A stretch of DNA of 64,000 nucleotides from Carposina sasakii (lineage: Eukaryota > Arthropoda > Insecta > Lepidoptera > Carposinidae), in NCBI GenBank assembly GCA_014607495.2, contig CP053166.1, positions 8,512,455 to 8,576,454 on the forward strand, written 5' to 3'. A program made the position numbers and the translations under genes. This document shows positions 9,655 to 22,059 of this stretch, piece by piece; positions within the stretch are counted from its first letter, which is position 1, and every line of letters begins with the position of its first letter. Below the pieces are notes generated by a model. The model saw only the letters and a list, made by a program, of their open reading frames with translations. It made no database searches and had not been told where the DNA came from.

Positions 9655-10343
9655 ATGATTTTAACAGAAAATTGTAAGATCCTTGTCATTGTAGTATATC
9701 TTAATATATATAAATCTCGTGTCACAATGTTTGTCCTCAATGGACTCCTAAACCACTTAACCGATTATAATAAAATTCGCACACCATGTGCAGTTCGATC
9801 CAACTTGAGAGATAGGATAGTTTAATCTCAAATTATAGTCGCAATTTTAATTTATTGCTAATTATTTGTCTGTTATACCTTTCGACTTGGTTGAGTAAGT
9901 AATCAATAGATGGCGCTGCTTTGGTAAACCGACAAACGTGTCATATAAGCTACAATTCAATTTCCACGCGGACGAAGTCGCGGGCGTCCACTAGTTATAA
10001 TATAAAAATCAAACATTTCTATGTACCGCAGAAAGTGCACGTTTGGCGCACTATGTGTGTTAGCATTAATTGTAGTTCTCTCAAATGTAAACACAATACC
10101 GAAGACCGCAACTTGAAACGAGGCCGGAATCAAGAGATATGTAAGTAAGTTTGACCATTTCCATAGTAAGAAAACACTATTTCTCATTATCTCCTCAAAT
10201 ATAACAGTTACAAAAACTTAAAATAATAACTTTTGAAGACATTGATCTACCAAACAAGATGGCATAATTCGTTTCTCAAGATTCACCAATTTTATTTTTT
10301 GGATGCGAATGTCCAGCACCTCCCATACATTGGAACCACTGTG
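9655..10343 (-). repeat. Transib right inverted repeat, split by a Helitron
   Basis: It is the mirror of 6479-6885. The match is continuous on both sides of the Helitron at 9699-9994: ...gatttttatat on the outer side and actacaatga...atcttacaatttt on the inner side. The outer end reads CCACTGTG at 10336-10343. Confidence 0.85.
9699..9994 (+). mobile_element. Complete short non-autonomous Helitron
   Basis: It starts TCTTAATATATATAAATC and ends GGGCGTCCACTAG, inserted between A (9698) and T (9995). Near the 3' end GGACG and CGTCC can form a short hairpin, as usual for Helitrons. It has no coding capacity. It lies in the right arm of the Transib, so it arrived later. A close relative is mixed into the mosaic at 59.2-59.5 kb. 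Confidence 0.85.
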
Positions 10344-10348
10344 CGCCG

Positions 10349-12679
10349 CAGTTTTAGTAGAGATGTGTCAAGAACATACAATGATAATATATGACGAGAC
10401 GTTCTCTCTAGCTATGCATCTCACATCTACTGTATTCATTTTCTCTACTCGCATTGTTGTTAATTTAAAAACATAACAATGTATGAAACTGACAAGCAAA
10501 TAAGGTAAATTAAAATAATTATCACCGCTATACGTTATTTTGTCAGCTTGTTGCTGTCTGCTTAACATTCTTAACATTCCTGAACTAGATTTAGTTGAAT
10601 TATAATGTGGTTATCATCATTAATCTAACCATTACGGATTGTTTAACTAATGAGAGTGGACAAGTGGGTAATTAAGTCGTTGAATCTGGTCCGTGGCTGT
10701 GTGTGGTGGTCACCACTCCCACTGTCCCACACAATACCACTACCTACTATGTGGTGTCGGTGGTGAGTGGTCACATTTACATAACTGCCTAATAATTTAC
10801 ATATGCAAGGATGTAGTTCGACCCCGTTGCTGTTAAATAAAACATTAACGTTATACTTTAGACACTAATTTAATTATGCAGTAATACAACTCTCTCTTTG
10901 CCAATTTGGTAAAACGAGGCTGTTTTAGCAGACTATGATTTAATTATAATTAACTCCTACCAAGTGTTTGTAGATCGTTAAAGTATCAAAATCTTGATAA
11001 GTTAAAGCTGAGGAGCACGCAACCCTGTGTGACCACTCACGTAAGTACAAAATCTAAATTTACGAAAATGGTACATACAAAAGAATGACCTAAAGCAGTA
11101 TTATTTCTACTATGGAAATAGACTGCTATAAGCTTAGAACTTTACATATAACCGGGATTGGCCCACCACTCGTTCCCGCCTCTGCAACTCCTGTGAGCCA
11201 GGATCAACAGAGGCGACCAGAAAAATACATAACAAAGCATAGAAAATCGACGGGACCTGACTTAACTTTACATATATAGGTAATATCCAAATACAGGATG
11301 TAACTAAAAGGAGTAAGTAAAAGGTAGATACTTTCCACAGAATTTGAGACTGACAAATTTTGTGGACATATTATCTATAGCAAGTCTATAGTGATCTATT
11401 TTCATAGTATTTGGCTTAGCATACTCCTTTGTTTCACCGGTATACTCGTAACCCAGAGCAATTCATGATGCGCATATTTGAAATATTTAAACATTATGCA
11501 GAGTGAGTCCCGCAGAGGACATGGTCCACGTCCGTCATGAAGCAGTCCGTACATCCGTGTCCTCGCCGCCGCCTGACCGGATCGCGTGACGAATTCTGGC
11601 CCACTTGAACCGGACAATCGATCATACATACATATACCACAAATATATATTGCGATCACGAGCTATGTAAATTACAGGCGAGGCTTAGTTTGTAACTAAT
11701 GCCGACATTATTGATAGCTATTCATATTGTTTTTATTGGTTCTAGTTCGTGCTATATAATCTAGTTGCTTAAACTTGCGTGTTGGTGAAACATTTCGAAA
11801 AGAGTTTTGCATGTAATTAGTTCATAGCTAAGTATTATATTATAATGCCTTATATGCGCATACAGTACTCTGCTTCTGCAATATCCGTGAAATCTATTCC
11901 AAAGTAGCCGTTAGTAGGTACCGCTAAGTATTTAAATGCGTATGTGTATGCTTATAAATCTACAGAACGATGTCAATCTCCATACTGGCATCGTTTGGTC
12001 ATCCTTTCACAAATTCGAAGTCTGCTATAATGCGAAACGTGGAAACTTGTATGCTTAAAGTAGCAGCGGGATTTCAGTCGTAATCCTGCAGTACAGCTAC
12101 CCCATTTTTCGGAACATAGCCTTGTGTATTTGTGTGTGCACGTACTCGTATGTATACGAGTATCTGTCAGAAGAATATTATGGACTTTTAGCAAAAGTAT
12201 GAGGAATTAGTAGCCTTCAAGCTAGTTCTTACTTCGTTATTATCATATAACTGAAGACGGCTACCATTCTGACATTCAATATAAAGAGAACCCTGACCCA
12301 AACAGACTATGTAAGGAAAACCGGCATTGCAGTACAGCATAATAGGGGAAAATATAATAAAACGTTATAACAAGTGGACTGATAACTTCAAGCTTTAATA
12401 TAATAGAATTATCTCAATGGAACCCTACAGTGTGTGAGTTTCATGGGGGATTATGTGTGTTGAATAAACGGCTTTAAAGCTGGTGGATAGAGTTGCAGTT
12501 TTCGTGGCAGTCGACCGCATTGGGAAGCGGACGTCATATCCACTTTGTTTTTACAGCGGGGCCGCCATTAGAGCTCGCAAAGCCGACTCGACAGTTTGCA
12601 ATAATAATAACGTTGAAGTTGCGCAGCTGAACTCTGCTAGTGAGGGTACTATTAAGTTTCCATGGTAGGGGCTATGTTA
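10349..12679. other. Non-coding, largely unique sequence
   Basis: No gene is recognised. The stretch at 10690-10775 is rich in GTGG/CCAC words and can fold imperfectly. The stretch at 11150-11270 is GC-richer. Open frames at 11402-11659 and 11973-12194 (minus) match nothing I know and have ordinary chance composition. Confidence 0.45.
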
Positions 12680-12880
12680 GGCGGTGATAGCCCAATGGTT
12701 AAGACGAGAGATTTTCAGTCAGAAGGCGTATGATTAATCCCAGTCACAGGCCTGGTACCACTGAATTTATTTCATGTACGGATATAAAAATACTATATTT
12801 TGAAACTTATATTAGCTATACTGGAGGAGGGTTGGCCGACCCCATAAGTAATGGGATAAGGGCAGAAAGATGATGATGAA
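12680..12880 (+). mobile_element. tRNA-derived SINE with RTE-like tail
   Basis: The head GGTGATAGCCCAATGGTTAA is an A-box region, and a weak B-box region follows near 12733. The end reads ggccgacccca...aatgggataaggg...gaaagatgatgatgaa, nearly the same as the 3' end of the RTE LINE at 2660-2708. A SINE using the tail of a partner LINE explains this. An imperfect flanking duplication (atgttagg / atgattagg) supports insertion by target-primed reverse transcription. Confidence 0.75.
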
Positions 12881-12888
12881 TGATTAGG

Positions 12889-15800
12889 ATTACCCGAAAA
12901 CAAATTACCTGCTACCGCCTAGCAATGAAAAGTAATTGCAAGTTAAATGGATAAAGAGACGGACGTAATGACGTATGTGCTCGGAAGAAACAACTGAGAA
13001 GTCAAATTTTAGGAATAATAACTCGAGCCATTTTTTTGAGAACCTTAGAATTTGAAATCCAGTAAGCATATATCCTGTAACTAATGTAAAGCTGCCATTA
13101 TCGAAGCATATTCGAGCCACGGTCGCGTCGCGGGACATTAATCACTTTATCTGAACCCGAGCACATGGCGGTTTACGCGTCACTTGAAACTTTCCATTTT
13201 ATAATGAGCGGGTAGTGCAGTATAGTGCAGGGGCTGGGGTTCACACGAGCGTCCTAAATAAATAACTCGGTACGTGGCGGTACAAATAGAATAACAAATG
13301 AACCGCCCAGCCAGGTTACTTAGTTAGCAGTCCTCACGGACGCACGGACATTGTGCCCAGTTAGCTATATATAAATTGCTTCAACTGCCAAATTTCTAGC
13401 TCTGTATGTGTAGTGGCATCCATTTAGCATAATTAAAGCTTGCTGTGCGGCCCCGCCTGTTAGAAAGTGTATCCTGCTGGCCGGGCTGACGCAAGAACCA
13501 TGGACTAGTTTCCGCCTGTGAAGACGATTTGTGGATTATCAAATTACATTGCTTTGTCTCAAAAACTTGTAGTAGGTGATGAATTTAAGCATATAAATGT
13601 GCTCTAATAGGCACTAGACGTCCAGTTTTTTTGCAAACCGGGAATAAATAGTTTGTTTGTAGCTTAGTTAATAAATATATGCACAGAGAGATACGTAGTT
13701 GGTTTTAGATGTTATGTTTAGAGATACGTTAAGGCCAAAACATATTGTGAACAATAACATGTAACATTTCTAGTTTCTTTTCAAATTGATTGATCAAACT
13801 CACGCATATTCCTAAAATTGTTTGCTATTATCATTTCAACGGTATCAAACTATAAACGGATTTCCACTGGGTGCGCTCGATCCCGGTATATCGTACCTAG
13901 TTTGAATAATAATTAAACTTAACATTATTGATCCGGCTGATAATAACAGCTTGTTAAGTGGTGGCAAATACGATTACATTTAAAGTTAATTCGCCAATGC
14001 GATAGGAAGGACGTGAATGATTAAGACAGTCTGATCTAAAAAAGCCACTTTACCTGACAGAAAAGATAGAAGTGTCTGTGCCAAGTCATTATTAAGAGAC
14101 ACTCATTTGAGGTAACAAGGATCAAAGGGAACAATGATCTGGAAGAAAAATATCCCAGAGTAGCGGACGCCCACGACTCAGTCCGCGTAGTTAATATTTG
14201 GAATTTTTCCTTCTCTACGATCAGCGATTTTGGATCCGTCAGTCAGTCAATCAGGGCAAAGAATTGTATATGTATAGTATAGACAGATTATAATTATTAT
14301 AGTAAGAGTGATATGAGTTATATTTCCCAACGTGACACAGTTAACCTTGTTTGCCAAAATGTATCAGTGTCGGTCTCACCTTGTCTTTCCAGAGCGACAT
14401 CTGATTAATGGTGACGATCTGTCAGTTATACGTGATGTAACTGTATACCTAAAGGGGCCTAATAAATAGGGTACTTCATACCTATCAGGTGACGATTGCG
14501 GGTTCTCTTCGTGTGACACGCTTCACATGAAATCAATGTATATTATTTGTAATGTCGACTGTACATATTTGGTTTTTTAACATGGCCATGTGAAGTGTGA
14601 ATACACCTAGATAATTTAGGTGCGGTGGTGCATTAATTAATACTTAGGTACTTGTTAACGTTTATATAGACTTGGGTTCTTTTAAAAAGAGTACAATGTA
14701 GAAAGTAACCACTATACGAAACGTGGATTTTCTGGAAGCACGTCAACCGCACATGTGCCGCCATATGGTATCTGCATGTACAACAGCGCTTGCGCAGGTA
14801 TACTTTCCTCTAATTTATGGGGCATTTGTAGTCTGTCTGCACTGTAAGGTATACTTTACCTTACTGTAGACTGTACTGGATGGTAAACAACATGGAGCTG
14901 CAGACGCGGCGCCTCCAGCGACACACGGAACATGTGCAGGCTGATTGTTGTTATACAAAGTAGGCAGGTGCAACTAGGTTTTAGAGTTGGGGTTCCGTTT
15001 TAACTTTTGCAAAGACGTTCTTGATCGCAGTAGACATTCCACACAAAGGGAGTGCAATGTACGTTTTTTAAGGCAAAGTCGTTAACCCTTATTCGGAAAC
15101 GACTCTATTCTATCTATTCTTTTCCCCAACTCTCTTTTTACATCCAAAGTACAAACTTTGTCTAGATGTTAGGCACATAGTTCTGTGGATTTGTCGCTTA
15201 GATGTGAGATAATATACCTATGTCATTCTCACCGGTCTAATGCTACGTGTGCAGATGTAGATACAGGTAGGTGAAATGATAATCTGCCAGACAGCAAATT
15301 TAATTTTTTACAATGTAAAATAAAATTTTAGACCATATTTTTATCTGTATGATTTAATAGAGACGTTAACTAGGTTAACAGTAGATATAGTAGTATTAGC
15401 ACACATTAGAATAAATTAATTAACCAGATGCCTCCAGCAAAGTAAAGTATATGGGACATGAAATACAATTTAATTAGAATAACAACAATGTTACTGCCGT
15501 TTTAGTGTCACGATACACTCGGGTTTTAAAGATATTACTATAAATAACTATGGTAATCAGAAAGGCAATTCTTACTCTTTACGAAGATATAATAATTATT
15601 ATTATGTTTCGCTTGATAAATGTGCTGCCAAAACTGAACCTTGAGTTAATTTATAGATTTATAACATGTGTGCCTGTTCTATTAATATAATGTCTGCCTG
15701 TCTGTGAACTTTTACAATTTGTATGGAATCTTATCATGTCATTATCATAATAAGTAGAGATACGGAACCCTAAAAGGTGTTTGTGCGTGACGATAACACT

Positions 15801-16384
15801 GCGGTATACTACAGACGGGGTAGGATCGAGCCGACTACTACTTGTTAGGGTGAGAATAAAAGATAAATTGGGACTTTAAAACTTCCTCACAAAAGAAGGG
15901 AGTTTTGAGCAGTTTTACAAAATGTTAATTGCAATAATTTTTCGTCCGGGTGTTTTCTTTTGGGTTGGAGTGGCCCCGCCGCCAGTGGAACTCGGGCCCA
16001 CAATGGTCCCATCGGGGGCATTCACCCCCTACCATTGTCCCTCGACCCACTCACTGGTTCCATTTAAGCGCAAAACTTTTTTCACAATAACAAAAACTAT
16101 TTTTTATTTTTTTGTGGGGATCTGTAATGGTGCAGTAATTTACAGTGCTGACTATAATGGGTATTCCATATTTTTTTCTACGAATTATATCGACTATTTG
16201 TGCTGACGTGCTTTGAATTATTTATAGCTCTATATTTTCGACTTGTTTTGTAATATTTATTGTTGAGTCCTGCGCAATCATTTTACTCGTTCCATTGGCA
16301 ATTTGAATAAAGATTTTATATAAAAGATATTCAACTACATATTAAATGAATTTACTTCTGTGAAAAGGTCTTTAATGATCGAAG
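12889..16384. other. Non-coding, mostly unique sequence
   Basis: I see no host gene. A short minus-strand Helitron-like end sits at 14162-14290. A 95-codon open frame at 15922-16206 overlaps a GC-rich patch (15950-16040, with gtggccccgccg). It matches no family I recognise and lies close to a LINE 3' end, so it may be unlabelled repeat sequence. Confidence 0.4.
14162..14290 (-). repeat. Helitron-like 3' end
   Basis: The minus-strand end reads CTACGCGGACTGAGTCGTGG then GCGTCC. This is the same terminal pattern as 9961-9994 and 38108-38139, with CTAC in place of CTAG. The 5' side carries a tctatac word. Decayed. Confidence 0.5.
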
Positions 16385-16572
16385 AAACTTTCTCTCATCC
16401 CCTGAGAGGGGAGGATCTCACGCCCCGACGACGACAGCTATTTTAAATATTTCACTCTCTGTAATTAATTTCTTGAAATTTAAAAACACGCCTTTGTACA
16501 TTTTCTTTATCATAAACTTAATTTGTGAAAACTTTACTGTGTACAATAAAGCATTAGAATTAGAATTAAAAA
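16385..16572 (+). mobile_element. LINE 3' UTR fragment with AATAAA and TTAGAA tail
   Basis: It reads ctgagaggggaggat, then cgccccgacgacgacagc, and ends tgtacaataaagcattagaattagaatt. That is a polyadenylation signal plus a short tandem tail typical of non-LTR elements. Minus-strand copies of the last 120 bp occur at 26739-26862 and 49812-49930. The gene-coding part is absent. A related fragment (cgagggggagagtcc...caccccgacg) sits at 18013-18060. Confidence 0.7.
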
Positions 16573-16820
16573 CAACACCTACCTATACCTAATTGCGGAG
16601 AGTTTGAAAGAATATGCATCGATCTTAGATTAATGATAGGTCTTCGCTCCGGCAAATCATTACTCTAAGGCGTCGATAAATGTAATAATTAAGTACAGGA
16701 TTTATTCATGAAATAATATGATATATTTATATAATTTTTGTTCTTTATTATAATATGCCATAGAGTTCATCCAATTTAATAAAATTGCTAGATGTATGTC
16801 TCTCTATGTTTGTTAAATAT

Positions 16821-17077
16821 CATCTCATCTTCATCATCTTCAGCCTATTGCAGTCCACTGCTGGACGTAGGCCTCCCCCAGGGCACGCCACAAGGCTACT
16901 GCCACCGGGGTTTTTGCCCATAGTCACCACGCTGGGCAGGCGGGTTGATGACCGCAGTGTGATTTTCGGACTATGTTGTCAGCACGGGAGGCACTGCTGC
17001 CCGCCTCCCGGAAACTACGATACCCACGGACATGGGGTGATATAAACTCTACTCAGCCGGCACCACGCGGCTAAAGT
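16821..17077 (-). mobile_element. LINE 3' end, (GATG)n-tailed family
   Basis: On the minus strand it ends with GGGGGAGGCCTACGTCCAGC, then AGTGGACTGCAATAGGCTGA and a degenerate GATGA tail. This is a very common lepidopteran non-LTR tail. The copies at 36373-36530, 51452-51561 and 63175-63425 share the words agtggac, ggctga or accgcagt. Only 3' sequence is present. The open frame at 16785-17045 on the other strand is a shadow. Confidence 0.75.
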
Positions 17078-20031
17078 ATAATTTTATCTTGCAACAGAAA
17101 CAGATTATATTTCAGACTACACGGGAGAAAGAGTCGCGGGAAATGGTTAGCCAGTCCACTTGAAGCCGCTACGGTAGTTGCTTTAACAATAGTGAGAAAT
17201 TATATTTTTTATGGTCATTTCAAGACAATTTCGCACCATTTGAAAAGCTGTTACCGCGAACAAGACTCTGTTAATGTAATAATTGCTCAAAATTGCACAT
17301 TCCCCGCTAAATAATTTCCAAGGTAATAAATAAATACGAAAGCGTGAGAACTGAGGAACGATCAAATTGAAGAATGACTCGTAACTTCATCGAATGCGAA
17401 TTAACCGCCTCAGAACAAGAAATATTACTTAAAAGCGTATCAAATTTCATTAGTGCGGCAAAAACGCGCCACTTAACTACCGACGACCACTTGTACGAGT
17501 AATGTAAAAACTTCGGGCACGCTGATCTCGGCTTTGGAGACCTGACTTTAAAGTATTAGTAAGGTATAAAGTGGACGAAGATTGTGGAGAATTTCCTAAT
17601 GGAGATGATGGTTCAGCCTCTTATCGAGTCGCACTCGGCATAGATATAGTAGTATACTATGTACTTACAATTACATTATCTGTGGTGTCACCAGTACCAG
17701 TAGAGCCACTCTGTCTTTTGGCGAGGGACATGTTTCCTCAATTTGGGTAATCCGGTGCACACGACTATGGGTGTACGAGTAGACTATGGGCGTAGTAGAC
17801 CTTATGGGAGATCAGGAAACTTGGTAATGAGTTACTATAATCATAATATGAGGTAACGTGAAACAAAGTACAATGTTCAAAAAAGTAGCGCGAAGGGTCG
17901 CCGAGTGAATCCTTTTTCACGTAGCAGAAGTTACACATTAGACTATGAATGCACTATTTGTTTTTACATTTTAATGTTACGAAATAAATCCAACATTATT
18001 CGAGACTTTCGTTCCGAGGGGGAGAGTCCACGTCTTTGTAGAGACGTAATAACACCCCGACGTTGTTTTTGACAAAGTGATTACTAATTCCAGTACCCAA
18101 ATACCATATTTTTGCCGTCAGTTCCATAAACACATCTTTTGTACGAAGCCCCTAACTGGATCAATCACTAATAGCATTGTTTCGGTATTGAACACCCAAT
18201 CCCAGACCCCTATGGCGGCGGCTGGCGGTGCCGTCCCACCGCTTTGATCTATTGAGCTAGGCTTCGTTTATCCTCTGCCGTATTATATTACTTGCTCTAT
18301 ATTTCTTTTGTTGCACTCGACAGATTCGTGCTGCACGTATCAAACGATGCAGTGAAATTATAGTTCTCAGTTTAATCATAAAAATAACAGATACCTGTAC
18401 GATGCAGTCACGACTCGCGCTTATGCATTCACCGTGGAGTAGAACTAAAATGTTTTTGCGTTTCATGAGTTCTGAATGCCAAGTGAATTACATCAATGGC
18501 CGCCTGTCTGTCACTCAGATGGAGAATTTTAACGAAACGCGAGGCGAATAACCGCGGCGAAGTAGCGAAGAGGCACACATTTTGCGCTTTTTCATATTGC
18601 ATTGTTATTTGGACGTAACAACCAGACCGGCTCGACGAGACAGACCATTCAAGGAACGTTCTACCTCTATAATGTTATGTAGTATATTAGCATAGGTACC
18701 CTAGCCCTAGTTTGCTCTCTGCGGACGAGTCGTGTCGGCGCTAACAGCTCTCTCCGCACTTAACACCGACTTCCCAAACTTTGCCGAACTCTGCAAACAA
18801 AATGTACTACCATACCAATTTCAATACTTCTTCTCGATAGTGAGCTCTATATAGTTCATATGAAGACCATAATTCAGTGGCAATCGCGATTATTATGCAT
18901 TTGTTGGCAAATACATTAACCTCGAATCTGAGCACTCAGGCTCAGTTAACACCATCCATAAAAGTTTACTGCAAATTTTAAGAGATTCTATCTGTAGTTT
19001 TTTCTGTACAAACTAGAGGAATTAGCATCCCTATGGGAGTCGGCATTTCAGTGAAGTCGGGCAGGAAGCCGGTCCCCTTCGCAGAGGCTATGCCACATTA
19101 GTCGCGCTTTGTTGCCGGCTGTAACTTACAAATAATGTTTATAGTATATAATTTGGTTGGGGGATTTCAAGCAGACTGCGAGATAAAGGGGAACAATAGC
19201 AAAAAAGTTGATTACCAGAGAACCGCGATACTGCTTAGATAAAGGATTTACAATATACAATTTGCTAAATGTACAGAATACTAAATGAAGCATTAACGTT
19301 TTTTCTTGTTCGTGGCTAAAAGTTTATATTTGGTTTGGTATAATTAATACAGATTTACCCATATACCTAAATCATAGAGGAAATTACTCTATGCCTAAAC
19401 GAAATGCCAATCAAGGATTTTCTGACAAGTTAAAATAACTTTCAAAAATAAATGGCGTGAGCGAATCACATAATGACAAAACAAAATTTCGGGATGGAGA
19501 TGCGCTCACGCCGCCTATCCAGTTGATTTGTACTATTTTTTTTACTTTTAATAGTTGTCAGATAATCCCTTATTATTTAATAGCACAAATAGACACGATA
19601 CACGCTATATGAGCTCACGAAAAAACCCTTGTGTGTGTATTGTGTTTATTTTGGTCTAAGCTTCTTAAAACAGTAATATAAATGAGCATTTGCAGACTAT
19701 AGTACCCTAAACACGTTTCCAAAAATAGCCATAGCTCAAAAACTCAGTGTATATTTCACCTAGCTAGACTTTCAAAAGCGTTTGTCGAGAAACATCAGCC
19801 GGAGCTATATCGGTCCTGCCCGGCCGTACTCCGTGATGCCGGCAGCCAATGTCAAGGTCTCTCGGGTGAGAGCTGCGTTCGAGATTACGTCACTGACAGC
19901 ACTACGGCTGAGGCAATGCAGGTAATAAGACCCTTCCTCAAACATACAGTAATTAGTTTAAGTGAAAGTAACTCCGATTTTGTTGTCTATACATGGAAAC
20001 TATAATTCAAAATCCATAATGGAGAGCCTTT
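17078..20031. other. Non-coding, mostly unique sequence
   Basis: No gene is recognised. It contains a LINE-related scrap at 18013-18066 with a small ACGTCT/AGACGT hairpin, and a perfect 10-bp inverted repeat GGCGTGAGCG (19454-19463 and 19503-19512). The GC-rich patch at 18205-18245 has no supporting frame. Confidence 0.4.
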
Positions 20032-20256
20032 ATAAAATATATACCTACGCTAGAGAACCCAAACAATGTTGTTTTTTATTTTGTCTGCATGTTTGTGCAC
20101 GTTAATCTCAGAAACGGCTGGACTGCTTTGGATGCAGTTTTTGGGAATATATTGTGATGAGCATCACTTAACATTTGTTGTTTTCTTGTTTGTTTACAAC
20201 GAATAGGCACCGAAATTGCTGCAGTCTATGCGAACGAAGTTGCGGGCGCCCGCTAT
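20032..20256 (+). repeat. Helitron-like short element
   Basis: It contains cacgttaatctcagaaacgg, ttgtttgtttacaacg, and the terminal cgaacgaagttgcgggcgcc followed by CGCTAT, a decayed CTAG end. The start is approximate. It has no coding capacity. Confidence 0.55.
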
Positions 20257-20567
20257 ATTATTATTACATAGAAAATTTCTCTCAGACATCTTAATAACGT
20301 CCAGGAATAGAAGTAAGAAGTCGACCAGCGCAGCGTCCCATCCAAACCAGTGGTGCGCTGCTCGCTGGTGGGCCACTCGTATGTGCAGTCACGAAGCGGT
20401 GGGTTATGGCCGGGAACTGTCGGCAGATCAGACATTATACATCTAACACCTCGCAGACGAGTTATGACACTCCCAGTACCTAAAGTTACGAGTGTTACGA
20501 CCACCTTACGACTTATGACTGCGTGCGATCGCATCGACTCTGACTTGATGTAACTATTCTACTTTAT
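20257..20567. other. GC-richer non-coding stretch
   Basis: Several overlapping open frames exist on both strands at 20194-20553 because stop codons are scarce here. None resembles a known protein, and no one frame is preferred. Confidence 0.35.
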
Positions 20568-20787
20568 TGATATATGTATCTTCACTTCGCTACATATTAT
20601 AAAACAAAGTTTCAAAACTTCCCGCAGTCTGTCTGTCCCTATGTTTGCTTAGATCTCTCAAATTATGCAACGGATTTTGATGCGGTTATTTGAAATTGAT
20701 AGAATGATTTAAGATAAGAGGAAGGTATATATATGTATACGTATAGTATCAGAACTGCACCCGTACGAAGCCGGGGTGGGTCACTAG
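20568..20787 (+). mobile_element. Helitron-like short element (second subfamily)
   Basis: It contains atattataaaacaaagt, gtctgtctgtcc, acggattttgatgcgg, and ends cgtacgaagccggggtgggt followed by cactag then T. This is a well-known lepidopteran short repeat with a CTAG 3' end at 20784-20787. The 5' boundary is approximate. It has no coding capacity. Confidence 0.65.
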
Positions 20788-21842
20788 TCTTACTATATAT
20801 TTAATAGTTGTATCTTTATTTAGCCGATCAGAAGCACAAGAGTAACTTCTCTTCAGATAGTGGCAATAAAACTACAACTTTTAATGGAGACTCCTTACTA
20901 TTTAGCGCTATTGAGTTATTTATTTCTGGATTTCTTTGTACTGCATCGGCCCGATCCATTGACGATAGTCGGTAATAAAATTCAATGATTGATTCGATAA
21001 TTGAATGAACTGAGATGAACACAGTACCAGTTTTAGTAGCCATTGGTTAGTTTCTTAGGCCTTGTTATTTAATCAGTAGTCAGGCTTACTATTAGTCAAA
21101 ATACGTCAAAAGTACTAGTATTATATGTTTTGTTTTAGTAGATATTTTTAAATAGTAAGCTTAACTACTGATGAAACAATTGACCCTAAGTTATTGCCTG
21201 CGGTTATTGCTGGAGGGCAACGTATTATTTACCTTTCAGCGAACGTTTTTAGTTATAGTTTTAACTTTAGTTTAACTGTGCCCGACAGCATTTCAGATAT
21301 ATTCAATGAATTTCTTTTGTTTTTGAACGTTATCCAAATTTTGTGGGATACGAACACATAACGTTTTTATGTGGTTAAGTTTTGTTAAATAAGTTCAATA
21401 GATCGCTGTATCAGCTGCTTGGTCAGTTCTGCATGGCACAGGGTAATTTTTTTTGTGTCGCTCTGAATAGTTTTCACAGAATTATAATGTAAGTTTGGTT
21501 TACTCAGAGAAAATGGATCAAGGAAAACCCAGGAATATAAGAAACAATGCTAAGAGCTTAATAACCGTTTTGTATATGAATGTAATATGTAATATTATCA
21601 CAGGTGCAAGATATGAAATACCAGTCGCGGCTGTAACCGAACTACTACGCTTATATTACCTTTACCGCAGTATACAGAACATTACACGTTACCAAAGTGT
21701 AAGAAAACCCCTCGCGTGTGATCAAGTGACGCTTATCTATTAATTTCCTTTTTAATTTAATACTTAATTACAACTACATACCTACATATATACATATACA
21801 TATATATACATATAGGTTCACATGAATGTGTGTTCCTAATTA
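20788..21842. other. Non-coding, nothing recognised
   Basis: AT-rich. It has a (TA/CA) simple run at 21776-21815. The open frame at 21495-21743 shows no known family. Confidence 0.4.
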
Positions 21843-22005
21843 TCCCAGCTAATAATGAAAAATGCAAAAGTAAATTTGTTTGTTACCATCTTAACGTTTT
21901 ATTTACTCAACCAATCTTCATGAAATTTTGTACGCATGTAGTTGGGAGTGAGATCATAAGTTACATTCTGTAGTCTACGAGAACAAAGTCGCGGGTAACA
22001 GTTAG
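21843..22005 (+). repeat. Helitron-like short element (about 160 bp)
   Basis: It starts tcccagctaataatg with aaatgcaaaagtaa. It ends gtctacgagaacaaagtcgc then gggtaacagttag followed by T. It has the same layout as the CTAG-ended short repeats here, with the terminal CTAG decayed to TTAG. Confidence 0.6.
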
Positions 22006-22059
22006 TTAAATATAACTCTTTCGTCACTGCTCGACAGGTCAAGAGTACCTTAAACCGAC

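Larger units (their letters stand above)
6479..10343 (-). mobile_element. Transib DNA transposon (RAG1-related superfamily)
   Basis: Both ends start with CACAGTGGTTCC, which includes an exact CACAGTG, the heptamer of V(D)J recombination signals. An A-rich AAAAAATAAAA follows 36 bp after the heptamer. A 5-bp duplication CGCCG flanks the element (6474-6478, 10344-10348), matching the CGNCG-type GC-rich targets known for Transib. Inverted repeats of about 400 bp enclose a minus-strand RAG1-like transposase remnant (7132-9250). A Helitron at 9699-9994 interrupts the right arm. The total of 3865 bp fits the family once the 296-bp Helitron is removed. Confidence 0.93.

Noticed and set aside
13355..13400. 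TATATAAA box-like word
   Set aside because: Same reason: no downstream gene or initiator can be supported.
16785..17045. 86-codon frame with RRPPPGHATRLLPPG
   Set aside because: It is antisense to a LINE tail; the same frame recurs at 63158-63352 in another copy of that repeat.
20194..20553. Four overlapping frames that could mimic an exon
   Set aside because: Frames are open on both strands at once, none is preferred, and no known domain appears.
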